From Paenibacillus contaminans (GTDB lineage Bacteria > Bacillota > Bacilli > Paenibacillales > NBRC-103111), in NCBI RefSeq assembly GCF_003285015.1, contig NZ_QMFB01000001.1, positions 620,001 to 684,000 of the forward strand: 64,000 nt of DNA. Direction: 5' to 3'. Below the pieces are notes generated by a model. That model saw only the letters and a program-made list of their open reading frames with translations, was not told the DNA's origin and did no database searches. The position numbers and the translations under genes are program-made. Each line of letters opens with the position of its first letter. Position 1 is the first letter of the stretch. This document shows, one piece after another, positions 8,403 through 18,310 of the stretch.

Positions 8403-10157
8403 ATGGAGTGGCAATTGTCGTTTCCGAGCATGGCAAGTTTTTCGCTGCATTCGTTGAAAAATAGAGTCATTGCCGTGCTGCTGCTCAGCACGATGATTCC
8501 GCTTATGCTGAGCGGCGGCATTTCCTACTTTTCCATTACTTCCATCATGGAAAATAAAATTCAGAATGGCGTGCACAGCAATTTACGGCAGGTGCAAATA
8601 TCCCTTATCAACACACTCTCGAATCTAAACCACGTATCTCAACAACTGGCCTTTAACGGTACGGTCGGACGGGATCTTGCCAAATATTTCGAAACCGATG
8701 ACATTCTGCTTAAGGATCAGCTGGGAAGAGACATTCAGAATAATGTCAATTTAATCCGATTTACGAATCCCGACCTCGGCCACATGTTTTACTATTTTGC
8801 GGATACGCAAAGCTATGTGTTTCCGGAGCCGATGCTGAGCGATAAATTCGTTCCGGACAACTATCCTCAGCTTTTGCAGCAAGGCGAGATGACGTATTAC
8901 GGTCCTCATCGCACGACTTTGTCGCGTTTTATCGACCGGACGGTGCTCTCCGTTACCCGCAAAGTGGACGTTCCCGGCTACGATAATCTTTACGTCTATA
9001 TCGAGACGAGCTTCCAATTGACGCAGAACGTGCTGCAAGCGGATAATTCCTCCATGAATGCCGCGCATTTGCTGGTCAACGAACAAAATCTTATTACCTA
9101 CAGCGAAAACAAGCAGTTTCCGGTCGGGACCGCGTATGAGCCTGCACGTTATCGCGAGGGAATTTACGAAAGCCAAAGCAGCTTTCTTTTCGAGGAGCCG
9201 CATGATCAAGGCTGGAAGCTTGTTGCCGTGATCCCGAAGGAAAGCTACAACAGCGAGAAAAACTTGTGGCTCCGGCAGTTCACGTTGTTTACATGTTTTT
9301 CCGTATTCATTGCGCTCGTTTTCGCTTGGACCATTTGGAGAACCGTAAGAAGACCGTTAAGCCGCTTCAACAAAGAAATCAAACAGCTGCACGACAGCAA
9401 CTTTCACTCGCCCCTCAAAATGACGAAAATCATCGAGTTCGATTTTTTACTTCGCAAGTTCCAGCTTATGCGACAGCAAATTTGGGAGCTCCTGCAAGAG
9501 GTAAAGGAGAAAGAAAAGCGAAAAACCGAAGTCGAGATCGAAAAGCTGCTTTTCCAGATTAACCCTCATTTTATACACAACACGCTCGATACGATACGAT
9601 GGCTGGCACGGTCGAAAGGCATGCTGGAAATCGATAATTTGATATCCGCATTAAACCGCGTTTTGTATTACAACATGGGAAAGGGCGGCTCGACGACGAT
9701 ACGGGAAGAAATCGAAGCATTGACCGATTACATCGAGCTGCAGCGCATACGTTACGATTTTGAATTTACGGTAACGATTCATGCGGACGAAAACGTGCTT
9801 AGCCGGCAAATTCCCCGATTTATTCTTCAGCCGCTGGTCGAAAACTGCCTCTATCACGGTATGAAGGACGAAGGCGTAATCGAGGTGCATATCGCGGTGG
9901 TTGAAGGGCGGTATACGAGTATTCGGGTGCAGGATAACGGAGCCGGCATGACGGAAGAGGATATTGAACGGCTTATGGAGAACCAGTCCCGAGAGCGGCG
10001 TAAAGTCGGGATGGGGATCGGGCTTTATTACGTGAATCGCATGATCCGAACGCAATACGGCGAAGAAGCGAATTTCGACATTCACAGCAGACCGGGAGAA
10101 GGAACGACGATGTCCTTGCGAATCCCGCTTGATAAAGAGAGAGAAGGGGAGGAATGA
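8403..10157 (+). CDS. YesM-type sensor histidine kinase
   Basis: A 584-residue membrane kinase. A first transmembrane helix (about residues 20-43) and a second (about 293-312) flank an extracellular sensor of about 250 residues. A short HAMP-like linker precedes a His_kinase domain with H389 in INPHFIHNTLDTIRWLA. The ATPase domain carries LVENCLYHGMK and DNGAGM. The ATG follows AAGGTGG at proper spacing; a TTG seven codons upstream is less likely. It pairs with the AraC response regulator that follows and precedes sugar transporter 1, which it presumably controls. Confidence 0.92.
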   Translation: MEWQLSFPSMASFSLHSLKNRVIAVLLLSTMIPLMLSGGISYFSITSIMENKIQNGVHSNLRQVQISLINTLSNLNHVSQQLAFNGTVGRDLAKYFETDDILLKDQLGRDIQNNVNLIRFTNPDLGHMFYYFADTQSYVFPEPMLSDKFVPDNYPQLLQQGEMTYYGPHRTTLSRFIDRTVLSVTRKVDVPGYDNLYVYIETSFQLTQNVLQADNSSMNAAHLLVNEQNLITYSENKQFPVGTAYEPARYREGIYESQSSFLFEEPHDQGWKLVAVIPKESYNSEKNLWLRQFTLFTCFSVFIALVFAWTIWRTVRRPLSRFNKEIKQLHDSNFHSPLKMTKIIEFDFLLRKFQLMRQQIWELLQEVKEKEKRKTEVEIEKLLFQINPHFIHNTLDTIRWLARSKGMLEIDNLISALNRVLYYNMGKGGSTTIREEIEALTDYIELQRIRYDFEFTVTIHADENVLSRQIPRFILQPLVENCLYHGMKDEGVIEVHIAVVEGRYTSIRVQDNGAGMTEEDIERLMENQSRERRKVGMGIGLYYVNRMIRTQYGEEANFDIHSRPGEGTTMSLRIPLDKEREGEE

Positions 10158-10161
10158 AACG

Positions 10162-11583
10162 ATGATCAAAGTGCTCGTTGTCGATGACGATAAAATGGCG
10201 CGCCGCGGCATCATTGCGGAAATGCCTTGGGATTTATTCGGCATGCAGGTTGTCGGCGAAGCGAACAATGGGGAACGCGCACTTGAGTTTTTGAAAAATG
10301 AGGCCGTCGATCTGCTCATTACCGATCTGGCCATGCCGGTCATGTCGGGGCTCGATTTGATGCGGCAGGTACAGCAGCTTTACCCGCATATTTGGTTCGT
10401 CGTCCTGACGTTCCATCAGGATTTCGAATTAATCCAAGAGGCGCTTAGGATCGGAGCGATCGATTACATTGCCAAGACGCAAATCGAGCATGCCAAAATG
10501 GAGGACGTGCTGGGGAGAATCAGCGAGAGAATCGGCCGCAATCGGTTGTCCTCCTTCCAAGCTCCGGTTACGGTGCCTGCGGGACAAAGCATCGATGCCG
10601 CTTCCATGCTTGTCTTTATTGCCGTCGACGGGCAGCAAATCGACTTTAGCCTTTTATCGGGCTGTCCGTTCTTGCTTGGAAAACCAATGCAAGAAATAAG
10701 CCTCGGCATGTGGACGGTGTTGTTAGAGCAGGAAATGTTTGACGAAGCGGTTGCGGGGATGAAGGCGGATCTGATCGAGCGAGGCTTGAATAAACAAGTA
10801 GCGATTATCGAGATAAACGATTTGCAGGGCGCGGATAAAGAAAATTTGCGCAAACGGCTGCTTTTGTATAAAGAAAGATCGTTTTTTTACGAATATGAGA
10901 ATCCTGTATTTTACTATACGTTTACCGCCGACCGATTGAATACCGAATATCCGGGCTGGACCGACGAGGAGCTGCGTACGAATCGGGAAGCGTGGTCGTC
11001 GCTGCAATGGATCGTGCAAGTAAACGTCTTTGATGAACTGCTGCAGGAAATCGGCAAGGCGAGACCGTCCGTCGCGCAGCTGGAAAGCATTTTTTACACG
11101 GCCAAAAACAACTGGCTTCGCATCGTACCGGAGGAAGTTGTAAATATGACGGATATGCCCGGTTCCCGCTCTTATTGGCAGGAGTGGACAAGCTGGCTGA
11201 ACGGCGTTCGCGGCAGGCTTCGGGGCGTGGTCATCAAGTCTTCGTACTCGGATGAAATTTCCAACAGTATTATGAAAACTGTGGATTATATCAATCAGCA
11301 TCTCGATTCCGACCTCCGACACAGCGATTTGGCGCGAGAAGCGAACATGAGCAAAGGCTACTTCAGCCAATGCTTCAAAGAAATCGTCGGACGAACGTTT
11401 CACGATTATATTCGTGATGCCAGAATCGAGAACGCCCGCTTGCTGCTCGTTCAAACGAAGCAGCCGATCTATCGGGTGGCGGAGCAGTGCGGATATCCGA
11501 ACGAAAAGTATTTTAGTAGAGTATTTCGCGAACGAATGGGAATGCTTCCAAGCGAATACCGTCAAGAAACGGCGAAGGTATAA
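10162..11583 (+). CDS. YesN-type AraC response regulator
   Basis: A 473-residue transcription factor. The N-terminal receiver has VVDDDKMARRG, phospho-Asp D55 (LLITDLAMPVMSG) and the KTQ switch Lys. A central region of about 220 residues matches no recognisable domain. The C-terminal AraC domain has two helix-turn-helix motifs (HSDLAREANMSKGYFSQCFK and RVAEQCGYPNEKYFSRVFRE). The ATG has GGGGAGG upstream. It lies immediately downstream of its kinase and upstream of the binding-protein gene of module 1, its likely target. Confidence 0.93.
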   Translation: MIKVLVVDDDKMARRGIIAEMPWDLFGMQVVGEANNGERALEFLKNEAVDLLITDLAMPVMSGLDLMRQVQQLYPHIWFVVLTFHQDFELIQEALRIGAIDYIAKTQIEHAKMEDVLGRISERIGRNRLSSFQAPVTVPAGQSIDAASMLVFIAVDGQQIDFSLLSGCPFLLGKPMQEISLGMWTVLLEQEMFDEAVAGMKADLIERGLNKQVAIIEINDLQGADKENLRKRLLLYKERSFFYEYENPVFYYTFTADRLNTEYPGWTDEELRTNREAWSSLQWIVQVNVFDELLQEIGKARPSVAQLESIFYTAKNNWLRIVPEEVVNMTDMPGSRSYWQEWTSWLNGVRGRLRGVVIKSSYSDEISNSIMKTVDYINQHLDSDLRHSDLAREANMSKGYFSQCFKEIVGRTFHDYIRDARIENARLLLVQTKQPIYRVAEQCGYPNEKYFSRVFRERMGMLPSEYRQETAKV

Positions 11584-11668
11584 TTTGTTCCTTCAAAAGG
11601 TTCACTATTTCACACTCGTTTGAACCGTTTTGCCGTGCAGGATGTATTATTGTCCTAATTTCATGATC

Positions 11669-11698
11669 GCAGCGTCTCCCGGACGCTGCCCTTTTTGT
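11669..11698 (+). terminator. Terminator between regulator and transporter genes
   Basis: Perfect eight-pair stem GCAGCGTC/GACGCTGC with a small loop, followed by CCTTTTTG. It separates the two-component genes from the transporter operon, which must therefore have its own promoter in the 50 bases that follow. Confidence 0.8.
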
Positions 11699-11749
11699 TT
11701 TACGATTAACATGTAACCGGGATACTAACACAAAGAAGGGGATGAAGGT

Positions 11750-13396
11750 ATGAAACGAAAACAAAAGGCAATCGGATTGACCATGGCACTTTCACTCGTA
11801 TTTGTATCCGCTTGCAGCAATACGGAAACGCCGGGTAGCGGTACGAAGAAGGAAGACCCGCCTGCAGGCTCGTCGAGCAGCCAGCCGAAGGAGCAAGAAA
11901 AGGCCGATCCGTTCGGCAAATACGCCCAGCCCGTCACATTGACAATCGGGAAGGGCGTGCCTGCCGACGACAAAACGCTGCCTGCCGGAGATACGGTTGA
12001 AAACAACCAGTTTACCCGTTATTTCGAGGAAAAGCTGAATTTGAAATTTAAGGCGGCATGGGTTGCGGCTGCGGGAGACGCTTATGATCAGAAGCTGGCG
12101 CTTGCCATTTCCAGTAACGATCTGCCGGATGCGATGGTCGTCTCCGAGAAAGAACTGAAAACGATGGTCAAGGCCGGACAGCTTGAGGATTTGACAAAGG
12201 TATACGAGCAGTTCGCTTCTCCGGCTCTGAAAAAAATGTACGATGCAACGAAAGGGAAAGCTTTCGAAAGCGCGACCTTCAACGGGAAGCTTATGGCGCT
12301 GCCGAATTTGAACGTCGACGAGGATCCGATCAAGCTGCTTTGGGTACGGCATGATTGGCTCGACAAGCTCGGCTTAAAGCCTCCGCAAACCGTCGACGAG
12401 CTTGAAGCGATTGCCAAGGCTTTCATCGAGAAGGATCCGGACGGCAACGGCAAGGCGGACACGTTCGGTCTCCTGGGAGATCCTAGCAATACATTCGGGC
12501 CGTTATATTCCGCGTTTCAAGCTTATCCCGCCATGTGGCTGAAGGATAAAGAGGGCAAAGTCGTTTATGGCACGACGGCTCCGGAAATGAAAGAGGCGCT
12601 TGCCAAGCTAAGAGGATGGTACGAGCAGGGACTGCTGGACAAGGAATACGCGATTCGGAAAGATACTGCTGAGCTTGTGAACGGCGGACGGGCCGGTTTG
12701 TTTCTGTACGCCGGCTGGTCGATGCCATGGGGATTGTACGATTCGGTGAAGAACAATCCGAATGCGGTATGGAAAGCGTATGCGCTTCCGCTTGACGGAT
12801 CCGGCAAATACAATGCGACTCAAGGTCCTGTCAGCTCGCAGTATTTTGTAGTCAAAAAAGGCTACTCGAATCCGGAAGCGATCGTGAAATACTTGAATCT
12901 GTACTCGAACGTCGAGAACGATGCAGAGGCGACGGCAAAACTAATAAACGGCGTCAATGCCGCCTATTTTCCGCTGCGCGCCACATTCGTAGAGCCGCAA
13001 ATCGTGACAAACCGGTTGAAAAGCATCAAGAAAGCACTCGACGGGCAAATCAAGCCGGAGCAGCTGAGAATTGACGAGAAAGACGTTTACGACAAAGTCG
13101 TGAAAAATAATGCGGAGCCGGGCAAAGACCCGGGCAGCTGGATGTATGCCTATGCTTACCTGGTTGGGGGCGGAGCGCTGGAATCGCCGATGAACAAAGT
13201 TTCAGGCGTGTTTTATTCGCAGACGAAGTCGATGGGGCTGAAATGGCCGGCGCTGCAAAAAATGGAGTCCGAGATGATTACGAAAATCATTATGGGCAGG
13301 GAATCGCTTGATTCGTTCGACGCCTTTGTTGCGGAATGGAAAAAAAGCGGCGGCGAACAGATTACCAAAGAAATAGAAGAAGAGTTAAAGAAATAA
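11750..13396 (+). CDS. Sugar ABC transporter substrate-binding lipoprotein (LipO-like)
   Basis: A 548-residue lipoprotein. The signal peptide ends in VSAC with the lipid-bearing Cys at residue 22, followed by a Gly/Ser/Glu-rich linker. The body is a two-lobed extracellular binding protein of the family that serves oligosaccharides, with the calcium-site-like DPDGNGKADTFGL loop. The C-terminal ITKIIMGRESLDSFDAFVAEWKKSGG signature is shared with the other two modules here. RBS AAGGGGATGAAGGT. Two permeases follow. No ATPase gene is present; a shared MsmX-type ATPase probably energises the system. Confidence 0.92.
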   Translation: MKRKQKAIGLTMALSLVFVSACSNTETPGSGTKKEDPPAGSSSSQPKEQEKADPFGKYAQPVTLTIGKGVPADDKTLPAGDTVENNQFTRYFEEKLNLKFKAAWVAAAGDAYDQKLALAISSNDLPDAMVVSEKELKTMVKAGQLEDLTKVYEQFASPALKKMYDATKGKAFESATFNGKLMALPNLNVDEDPIKLLWVRHDWLDKLGLKPPQTVDELEAIAKAFIEKDPDGNGKADTFGLLGDPSNTFGPLYSAFQAYPAMWLKDKEGKVVYGTTAPEMKEALAKLRGWYEQGLLDKEYAIRKDTAELVNGGRAGLFLYAGWSMPWGLYDSVKNNPNAVWKAYALPLDGSGKYNATQGPVSSQYFVVKKGYSNPEAIVKYLNLYSNVENDAEATAKLINGVNAAYFPLRATFVEPQIVTNRLKSIKKALDGQIKPEQLRIDEKDVYDKVVKNNAEPGKDPGSWMYAYAYLVGGGALESPMNKVSGVFYSQTKSMGLKWPALQKMESEMITKIIMGRESLDSFDAFVAEWKKSGGEQITKEIEEELKK

Positions 13397-13403
13397 TCGG
13401 TTT

Positions 13404-13440
13404 CGGGCGTTCGTCCAGAAAGCAATATGGCGAACGCCCG
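13404..13440 (+). promoter_or_regulatory. Stem-loop between binding protein and permease genes
   Basis: Perfect ten-pair stem CGGGCGTTCG/CGAACGCCCG with a 17-base loop and only a weak T-tail (TTCTTC). A partial terminator or mRNA 3'-stabiliser here would give more binding protein than permease. The other two sugar modules have stem-loops at the same junction. Confidence 0.65.
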
Positions 13441-13469
13441 TTCTTCGGAAAGAGCGGGTGAATCACTCC

Positions 13470-14360
13470 ATGAGAAATCGGCGTTTTCAAGTCCATTATC
13501 ACCTTATGATGATGCCCGGCATGATCCTTCTGTTCTTGTTCAGCATCATTCCCATGTTTGGCGTTGTCATCGCCTTTCAGGATTTTAATCCGGGTCTCGG
13601 CTTTCTCCGCTCGGAGTGGGTCGGCCTCGATAATTTCCGCTTTATGTTCGAGCTTCGGGACAGCCGGACGATCATTTTGAATACAGTCTTTATCGCACTG
13701 ATGAAAATGATCGCCCATTTATCGATTCCGCTCATTTTCGCGCTGATGCTTCACGAGCTGCGTTTCGGCAGGCTGAAGCGCTGGATCCAAACGATCGTTT
13801 ACCTGCCGCATTTTTTATCCTGGGTCATTTTGTCGGGCATCGTCATTCAACTGCTTTCTTCGGAAGGCCCGATAAACCGGCTTATTGAAACGTTTGGCGG
13901 CGAATCGATCATGTTTCTTGGAGACAATAACTGGTTTCCGTATGTCATCGTAGCAAGCGATACCTGGAAGGAGTTCGGCTTCGAAACAATTATTTATTTG
14001 GCGGCATTAACCGGAATCAATCCGGATCTGTACGAAGCGGCCGAGGTTGACGGAGCGAACCGGCTGCAGAAATTGTTTCATGTTACGCTTCCTGGAATCC
14101 GTACGACCGTCGTGCTGCTCGCCACATTAAGCTTAGGCAACATACTCAATGCCGGATTCGATCAAATTTTTAACCTGTACAATCCGCTCGTGTACGAATC
14201 CGGGGATATTATCGACACCTATGTGTACCGCGTCGGGTTATTGAATATTCAGTACGGACTCGGAACTGCAGTCGGATTGATGAAATCGATCGTATCGTTC
14301 GTTTTGATCGTTATTTCTTACTGGATGGCTTCCCGGTTTGCCAACTATCGCATCTTTTAA
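13470..14360 (+). CDS. Sugar ABC transporter permease (LplB family)
   Basis: A 296-residue inner-membrane permease with six predicted transmembrane helices. It has the coupling loop EAAEVDGANRLQKLFHVTLPGI (the EAA motif, about residues 190-212). It starts and ends like the other LplB-type permeases in this window (YRIF end). The ATG is preceded by GCGGGTGA; a GTG four codons upstream is an alternative. It forms a heterodimeric channel with the next gene product. Confidence 0.92.
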   Translation: MRNRRFQVHYHLMMMPGMILLFLFSIIPMFGVVIAFQDFNPGLGFLRSEWVGLDNFRFMFELRDSRTIILNTVFIALMKMIAHLSIPLIFALMLHELRFGRLKRWIQTIVYLPHFLSWVILSGIVIQLLSSEGPINRLIETFGGESIMFLGDNNWFPYVIVASDTWKEFGFETIIYLAALTGINPDLYEAAEVDGANRLQKLFHVTLPGIRTTVVLLATLSLGNILNAGFDQIFNLYNPLVYESGDIIDTYVYRVGLLNIQYGLGTAVGLMKSIVSFVLIVISYWMASRFANYRIF

Positions 14361-14377
14361 CGGGGAGGGAAAGAGCC

Positions 14378-15268
14378 ATGCATGCCATGAACACTACCAA
14401 ACATAGATTGACGTTGGCCGACTATTTGCTTGCAGCGCTTCTCGTGCTGATTACGATCGTATGCATAGCCCCGATTTGGCATACGATCGCCATTTCGCTG
14501 AGCGATAAATCTGCCGTAGAAGGCGGTAAAGTGCTGTTTCTGCCTGTCGATTTTACGTGGAACGCCTACTTGAAAATATTGGATGACGGCAAGTTTTTTC
14601 GCGCTTTTGCGATTTCGATTGAACGGGTAGCGCTTGGGGCGGGGATTCAGTTTATCATAACCGTGCTGATGGCCTATCCATTAGCGTTGAATTCGCGGGA
14701 ATTCGCCGGCCGCAACGTATATATGTGGATCATCGTGTTTACGATGCTGTTCGGCGGCGGTTTGATTCCGTGGTACCTGGTGATCAAATCGCTCGGTATG
14801 ATCAATTCGATCTGGGCATTGGTTATTCCTGGCGCCGTTCCGGTTTTCAATATTATTCTCGTAATGAATTTCTTGCGCAACTTGCCCAAGGAGTTGAAGG
14901 AAGCGGCATATATCGATGGGGCCGGTCCGTGGTATTTGCTGCTGCGCATCTACATTCCGCTGGCCGTTCCGGCACTCGCTACGGTTACGCTGTTCAGCAT
15001 CGTATCGCACTGGAACGATTTCTTCCAAGGTTTAATTCTGATGAGCAAGCCCGAAAACTATCCGCTGCAAACCTATATCCAACAGCTGGTGGTGCAAATC
15101 GATCTGAACGAAACGGATTCCGTAAAACTGGAGGAATTGGCGAAGCTTTCGAACAAGTCGCTAAATGCGGCGAAAATATTCGTCACGATCATTCCGGTGT
15201 TAATCGTTTACCCGTTCCTGCAAAGGTATTTTATTCACGGCATTACGCTTGGATCGGTGAAAGAGTAA
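14378..15268 (+). CDS. Sugar ABC transporter permease (YtcP family)
   Basis: A 296-residue second permease subunit with six membrane helices. The coupling helix is LPKELKEAAYIDGAGPWYLLLRI. The family C-terminus GITLGSVKE is intact. GGGGAGGGA lies upstream and the gap to the first permease is only 17 bases, so the two are co-translated. With the preceding genes this completes the import pore of module 1. Confidence 0.92.
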   Translation: MHAMNTTKHRLTLADYLLAALLVLITIVCIAPIWHTIAISLSDKSAVEGGKVLFLPVDFTWNAYLKILDDGKFFRAFAISIERVALGAGIQFIITVLMAYPLALNSREFAGRNVYMWIIVFTMLFGGGLIPWYLVIKSLGMINSIWALVIPGAVPVFNIILVMNFLRNLPKELKEAAYIDGAGPWYLLLRIYIPLAVPALATVTLFSIVSHWNDFFQGLILMSKPENYPLQTYIQQLVVQIDLNETDSVKLEELAKLSNKSLNAAKIFVTIIPVLIVYPFLQRYFIHGITLGSVKE

Positions 15269-15306
15269 CGATTAGAGAGCCATACAAATAAAGGATGTGG
15301 AACAGC

Positions 15307-17973
15307 TTGAAAAGCATAAACATCGTCTGGATTAAAGGTCCCGCAGAAGGCCGCATTGAAGTCATGAACGGAAGCTTGCTGAAAGTCCGCGTTAAGTCGG
15401 GGGACGGACATGCGGAAGGGGAGAGCTGGAACAGCACAGGCGACGGGCCGTTGACACTGGAGCTGACGATCGATATGCTTCCGTCAAACGGCGGAACAGG
15501 CGGTGAAAGCAAAGGGAAAACATTGGTCAGCGTTGTGGATTGCCTGCATCCGTTCAGTTTTTTTATCGAAGATGTTCATACGGCGTATCCCATTTACATT
15601 CCCGAATTTGGCGTTGCGGTAACCGCTGCGGAAGATTTGCGCTCCTATGAGGAGCTTCAAGCCGATATAGAGCGGAGAAGGCTGCGGACGAATTTGCAGA
15701 AGATCGCAGACGAGCCTGAAGAGTCGTTCGAAGCGGCAAGCGCCGCGACGAAAAACCAGCCTTGTCCCATATGGCAAGGGATCGGCAGAGATACGAGAAT
15801 TTTCGAATTTCAGGTTCGCGGCAGGCCGAGCAACAACTTCTGGAGTCCGCCTTTAGGCGGCTCGGAGCTTCAATGGGATTGGGTGCAGCCGAGACAGCAC
15901 GGAAAAGAAGCGGGATTGCCTGAAAATGACGGCCGGCCTGTCCGCTATTATTATATGACCGGCAGGGGGATGGGTTGTACGGACGGCATCTCCCGCAGGC
16001 TGGAGGACGGCGTTCTGCCGATTCTTCATACGACAATCGAAGACGACGAGATCGTTTATAAAGCCGTATCGTTCGTTTCCTGCGAAACGCGCGCGCTTGT
16101 TAAGGAAAATGTAGACGGCACGCATTATTTGATCGCCGACGGCCAAGGATTCGGTCATATGTTCACGGAAGCCCAGGCTCTGGAGAGAGAAAGGCTCCTC
16201 CAAGAGAAAGGAGAGCAGGGGGAAACGACCGTATACTACTGCCAAATTACAGCCGAGAACACCGGCGCAGTACCGAGATACGCATGGTTCAAAAATATTA
16301 TCCCGAACGGCGGGCTCATCCCGTATTCCTTTGACGGTACTGCAGGGTTCGGACAGTATAATCCCGATCGCGTATTCGGCGTTTCGAAGCTGAACGGCAA
16401 ACCGCTGCATGCAGAGGAAACGGCCGTTCTGATCATGCCCGGCGAGCGGGCCAGCTTCGAATTTTATTTGCCTCACGAGCCTATCTCGCATGAGCGGGCA
16501 CTTAAGCTGATCGGGCAAGATTTTCAGGCGCGTCACGAGGAATGCCGCGCTTTCTGGAAAGGGAAGCTTTCCGGCGGCGCGCAAATTCGATTACCGGAGC
16601 CGCGTATTGAGGAGATGCTTCAAGCAGGCTTGCTGCATACGGATATGATTTTTTACGGGAACGAGCCGCAAGGAACGCTCGTGCCTGCGATAGGCATCTA
16701 CACGGCGATCGGATCGGAAAGCTCGCCGATCATTCAGTTTATGAACGCGATGGGACGGGACGATACGGCAAAGCGCGGGTTAAGCTTTTTTCTGGATAAG
16801 CAGCATGAGAACGGTTTTATGCAAAATTTCGGCGGCTATATGCTGGAAACCGGCGCCGCTCTATGGTGCATAGGGGAGTATTACCGGTATACGCGCGATG
16901 CGGATTGGATTCGGGAGATTGCGCCTAAGCTGCTCAAAGCTTACGAATATCTGATGAACTGGCGGAAGCGCAACGAAACGGAAAGCTTGCGCGGGCGGGG
17001 ATACGGCATGCTGGAAGGCAAGACCGCAGATCCCGAGGATCCGTTCCATTCCTTCATGCTTAGCGGTTATGCGTATATCGGACTCAGCCGTTTGGCTGAA
17101 ATGATGGCGGATATCGACGCCGGACTTGCCGGACAAATACGCGGCGATGCGGAAGGGCTTAAAGCGGATATCCGAACTTCGTTCGACGAAGCGGCATCCC
17201 GCTCGCCCGTCGTCCCGCTCGGAGACGGCACGTGGGTTCCGACGGCGCCGCCTTGGACGGAACATCGCGGCCCGTTGTCGCTTTATGCCGAAGGCGGGAA
17301 TTGGTACACACACGGCTCCTTCATGAGCCGGGATTCGATACTGGGACCGATGTATCTTATTTTCCAAGAAGTCATCGATCCGCGCGAACAAGCTGCAGAT
17401 CATCTTCTAAATTATCATAATGAGCTGATGTACACGCGTAACGTGGCGTTCAGCCAGCCATATTACAGTATGCATCCTTGGGTTCATTTGAAGCGCGGTG
17501 AAGTGAAGCCGTTTCTTAAGGCTTATTACAACACCTTCGCCGGCTTGGCCGATCGGGAGACTTACACGTTCTGGGAGCATTATTACCAGGTCAGTCCTCA
17601 TAAAACGCATGAAGAAGGCTGGTTTCTCATGCAAACCCGCTGGATGCTGTACATGGAGGAAGGCTCCGCGCTCAAGCTGCTGCCGGGGATTCCGCGCAAA
17701 TGGCTGGAACAAGGAAAGCGGATTGAGCTGCAAGACGTATGCAGTTATTTCGGCGCTTTCACATTGCGGGTAACGTCCGAAGGCGGGCGATTATCGGCGA
17801 GCATCGTTTGCGACCCGAAGCGGGGACCTGAAACCGTACTGCTGCGGCTTCCGCATCCGGAAGGCAAGCGGGCAAGCCGCCTGTCGGGAGGAGGCGTCTA
17901 TTTGCCGGAAGAGGAGTGCGTGCGTCTGGACCATTTCGACGGAGCTGCTGAAGTCGAGCTGTTTTTTGATTGA
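15307..17973 (+). CDS. Large six-hairpin glycosidase-like protein
   Basis: A cytoplasmic protein of 888 residues with no signal peptide. The N-terminal 400 residues are beta-rich. From about 430 to 790 the sequence looks like an (alpha/alpha)6 barrel of the six-hairpin glycosidase type (MLQAGLLHTDMIFYG, EYLMNWRKRNE, EGGNWYTHGSFM, a Tyr/Trp-rich YTFWEHYYQVSPHKTHEEGW). A short beta C-terminus follows. I cannot assign a GH family or catalytic acid. AAAGGATG is well placed for the TTG start; an ATG four codons earlier would lack spacing. Last gene of module 1, so it probably cuts the imported oligosaccharide. Confidence 0.75.
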   Translation: MKSINIVWIKGPAEGRIEVMNGSLLKVRVKSGDGHAEGESWNSTGDGPLTLELTIDMLPSNGGTGGESKGKTLVSVVDCLHPFSFFIEDVHTAYPIYIPEFGVAVTAAEDLRSYEELQADIERRRLRTNLQKIADEPEESFEAASAATKNQPCPIWQGIGRDTRIFEFQVRGRPSNNFWSPPLGGSELQWDWVQPRQHGKEAGLPENDGRPVRYYYMTGRGMGCTDGISRRLEDGVLPILHTTIEDDEIVYKAVSFVSCETRALVKENVDGTHYLIADGQGFGHMFTEAQALERERLLQEKGEQGETTVYYCQITAENTGAVPRYAWFKNIIPNGGLIPYSFDGTAGFGQYNPDRVFGVSKLNGKPLHAEETAVLIMPGERASFEFYLPHEPISHERALKLIGQDFQARHEECRAFWKGKLSGGAQIRLPEPRIEEMLQAGLLHTDMIFYGNEPQGTLVPAIGIYTAIGSESSPIIQFMNAMGRDDTAKRGLSFFLDKQHENGFMQNFGGYMLETGAALWCIGEYYRYTRDADWIREIAPKLLKAYEYLMNWRKRNETESLRGRGYGMLEGKTADPEDPFHSFMLSGYAYIGLSRLAEMMADIDAGLAGQIRGDAEGLKADIRTSFDEAASRSPVVPLGDGTWVPTAPPWTEHRGPLSLYAEGGNWYTHGSFMSRDSILGPMYLIFQEVIDPREQAADHLLNYHNELMYTRNVAFSQPYYSMHPWVHLKRGEVKPFLKAYYNTFAGLADRETYTFWEHYYQVSPHKTHEEGWFLMQTRWMLYMEEGSALKLLPGIPRKWLEQGKRIELQDVCSYFGAFTLRVTSEGGRLSASIVCDPKRGPETVLLRLPHPEGKRASRLSGGGVYLPEEECVRLDHFDGAAEVELFFD

Positions 17974-18063
17974 TTAGACCTGTATGCTATATGAAATGAG
18001 GCATAATGATTTTTTGTCCGCAAATGATTTTGCCATTCGATTTCTGACATATTGAAGTCTATT

Positions 18064-18095
18064 GGAGCTTGCCAAACGGCAAGCTCCTTCTTATT
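18064..18095 (+). terminator. Terminator of sugar module 1
   Basis: Perfect ten-pair stem GGAGCTTGCC/GGCAAGCTCC with an AAAC loop and T-rich tail. The remaining gap to 18310 is A+T-rich, includes a small CGAAAAA/TTTTTCG inverted repeat near 18186, and shows no gene I can support. Confidence 0.85.
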
Positions 18096-18310
18096 AGGCG
18101 TTGAGCTATTTGTCGAAACCAGAGTGGGAAAAGGTGAGTTAAATAACGTTTAGTCGAAACATATTTGTAAAGTAAAACCTTACCCGAAAAAGATATTCTA
18201 TTTTTCGATATCAATAAATATTTTTATCGGGGGGTTTTATATGGATGAAATGCTTGTAACGTTAATATTTATATCATATAATCTCATTATCCGAAAGGGG
18301 CGATTCGCAG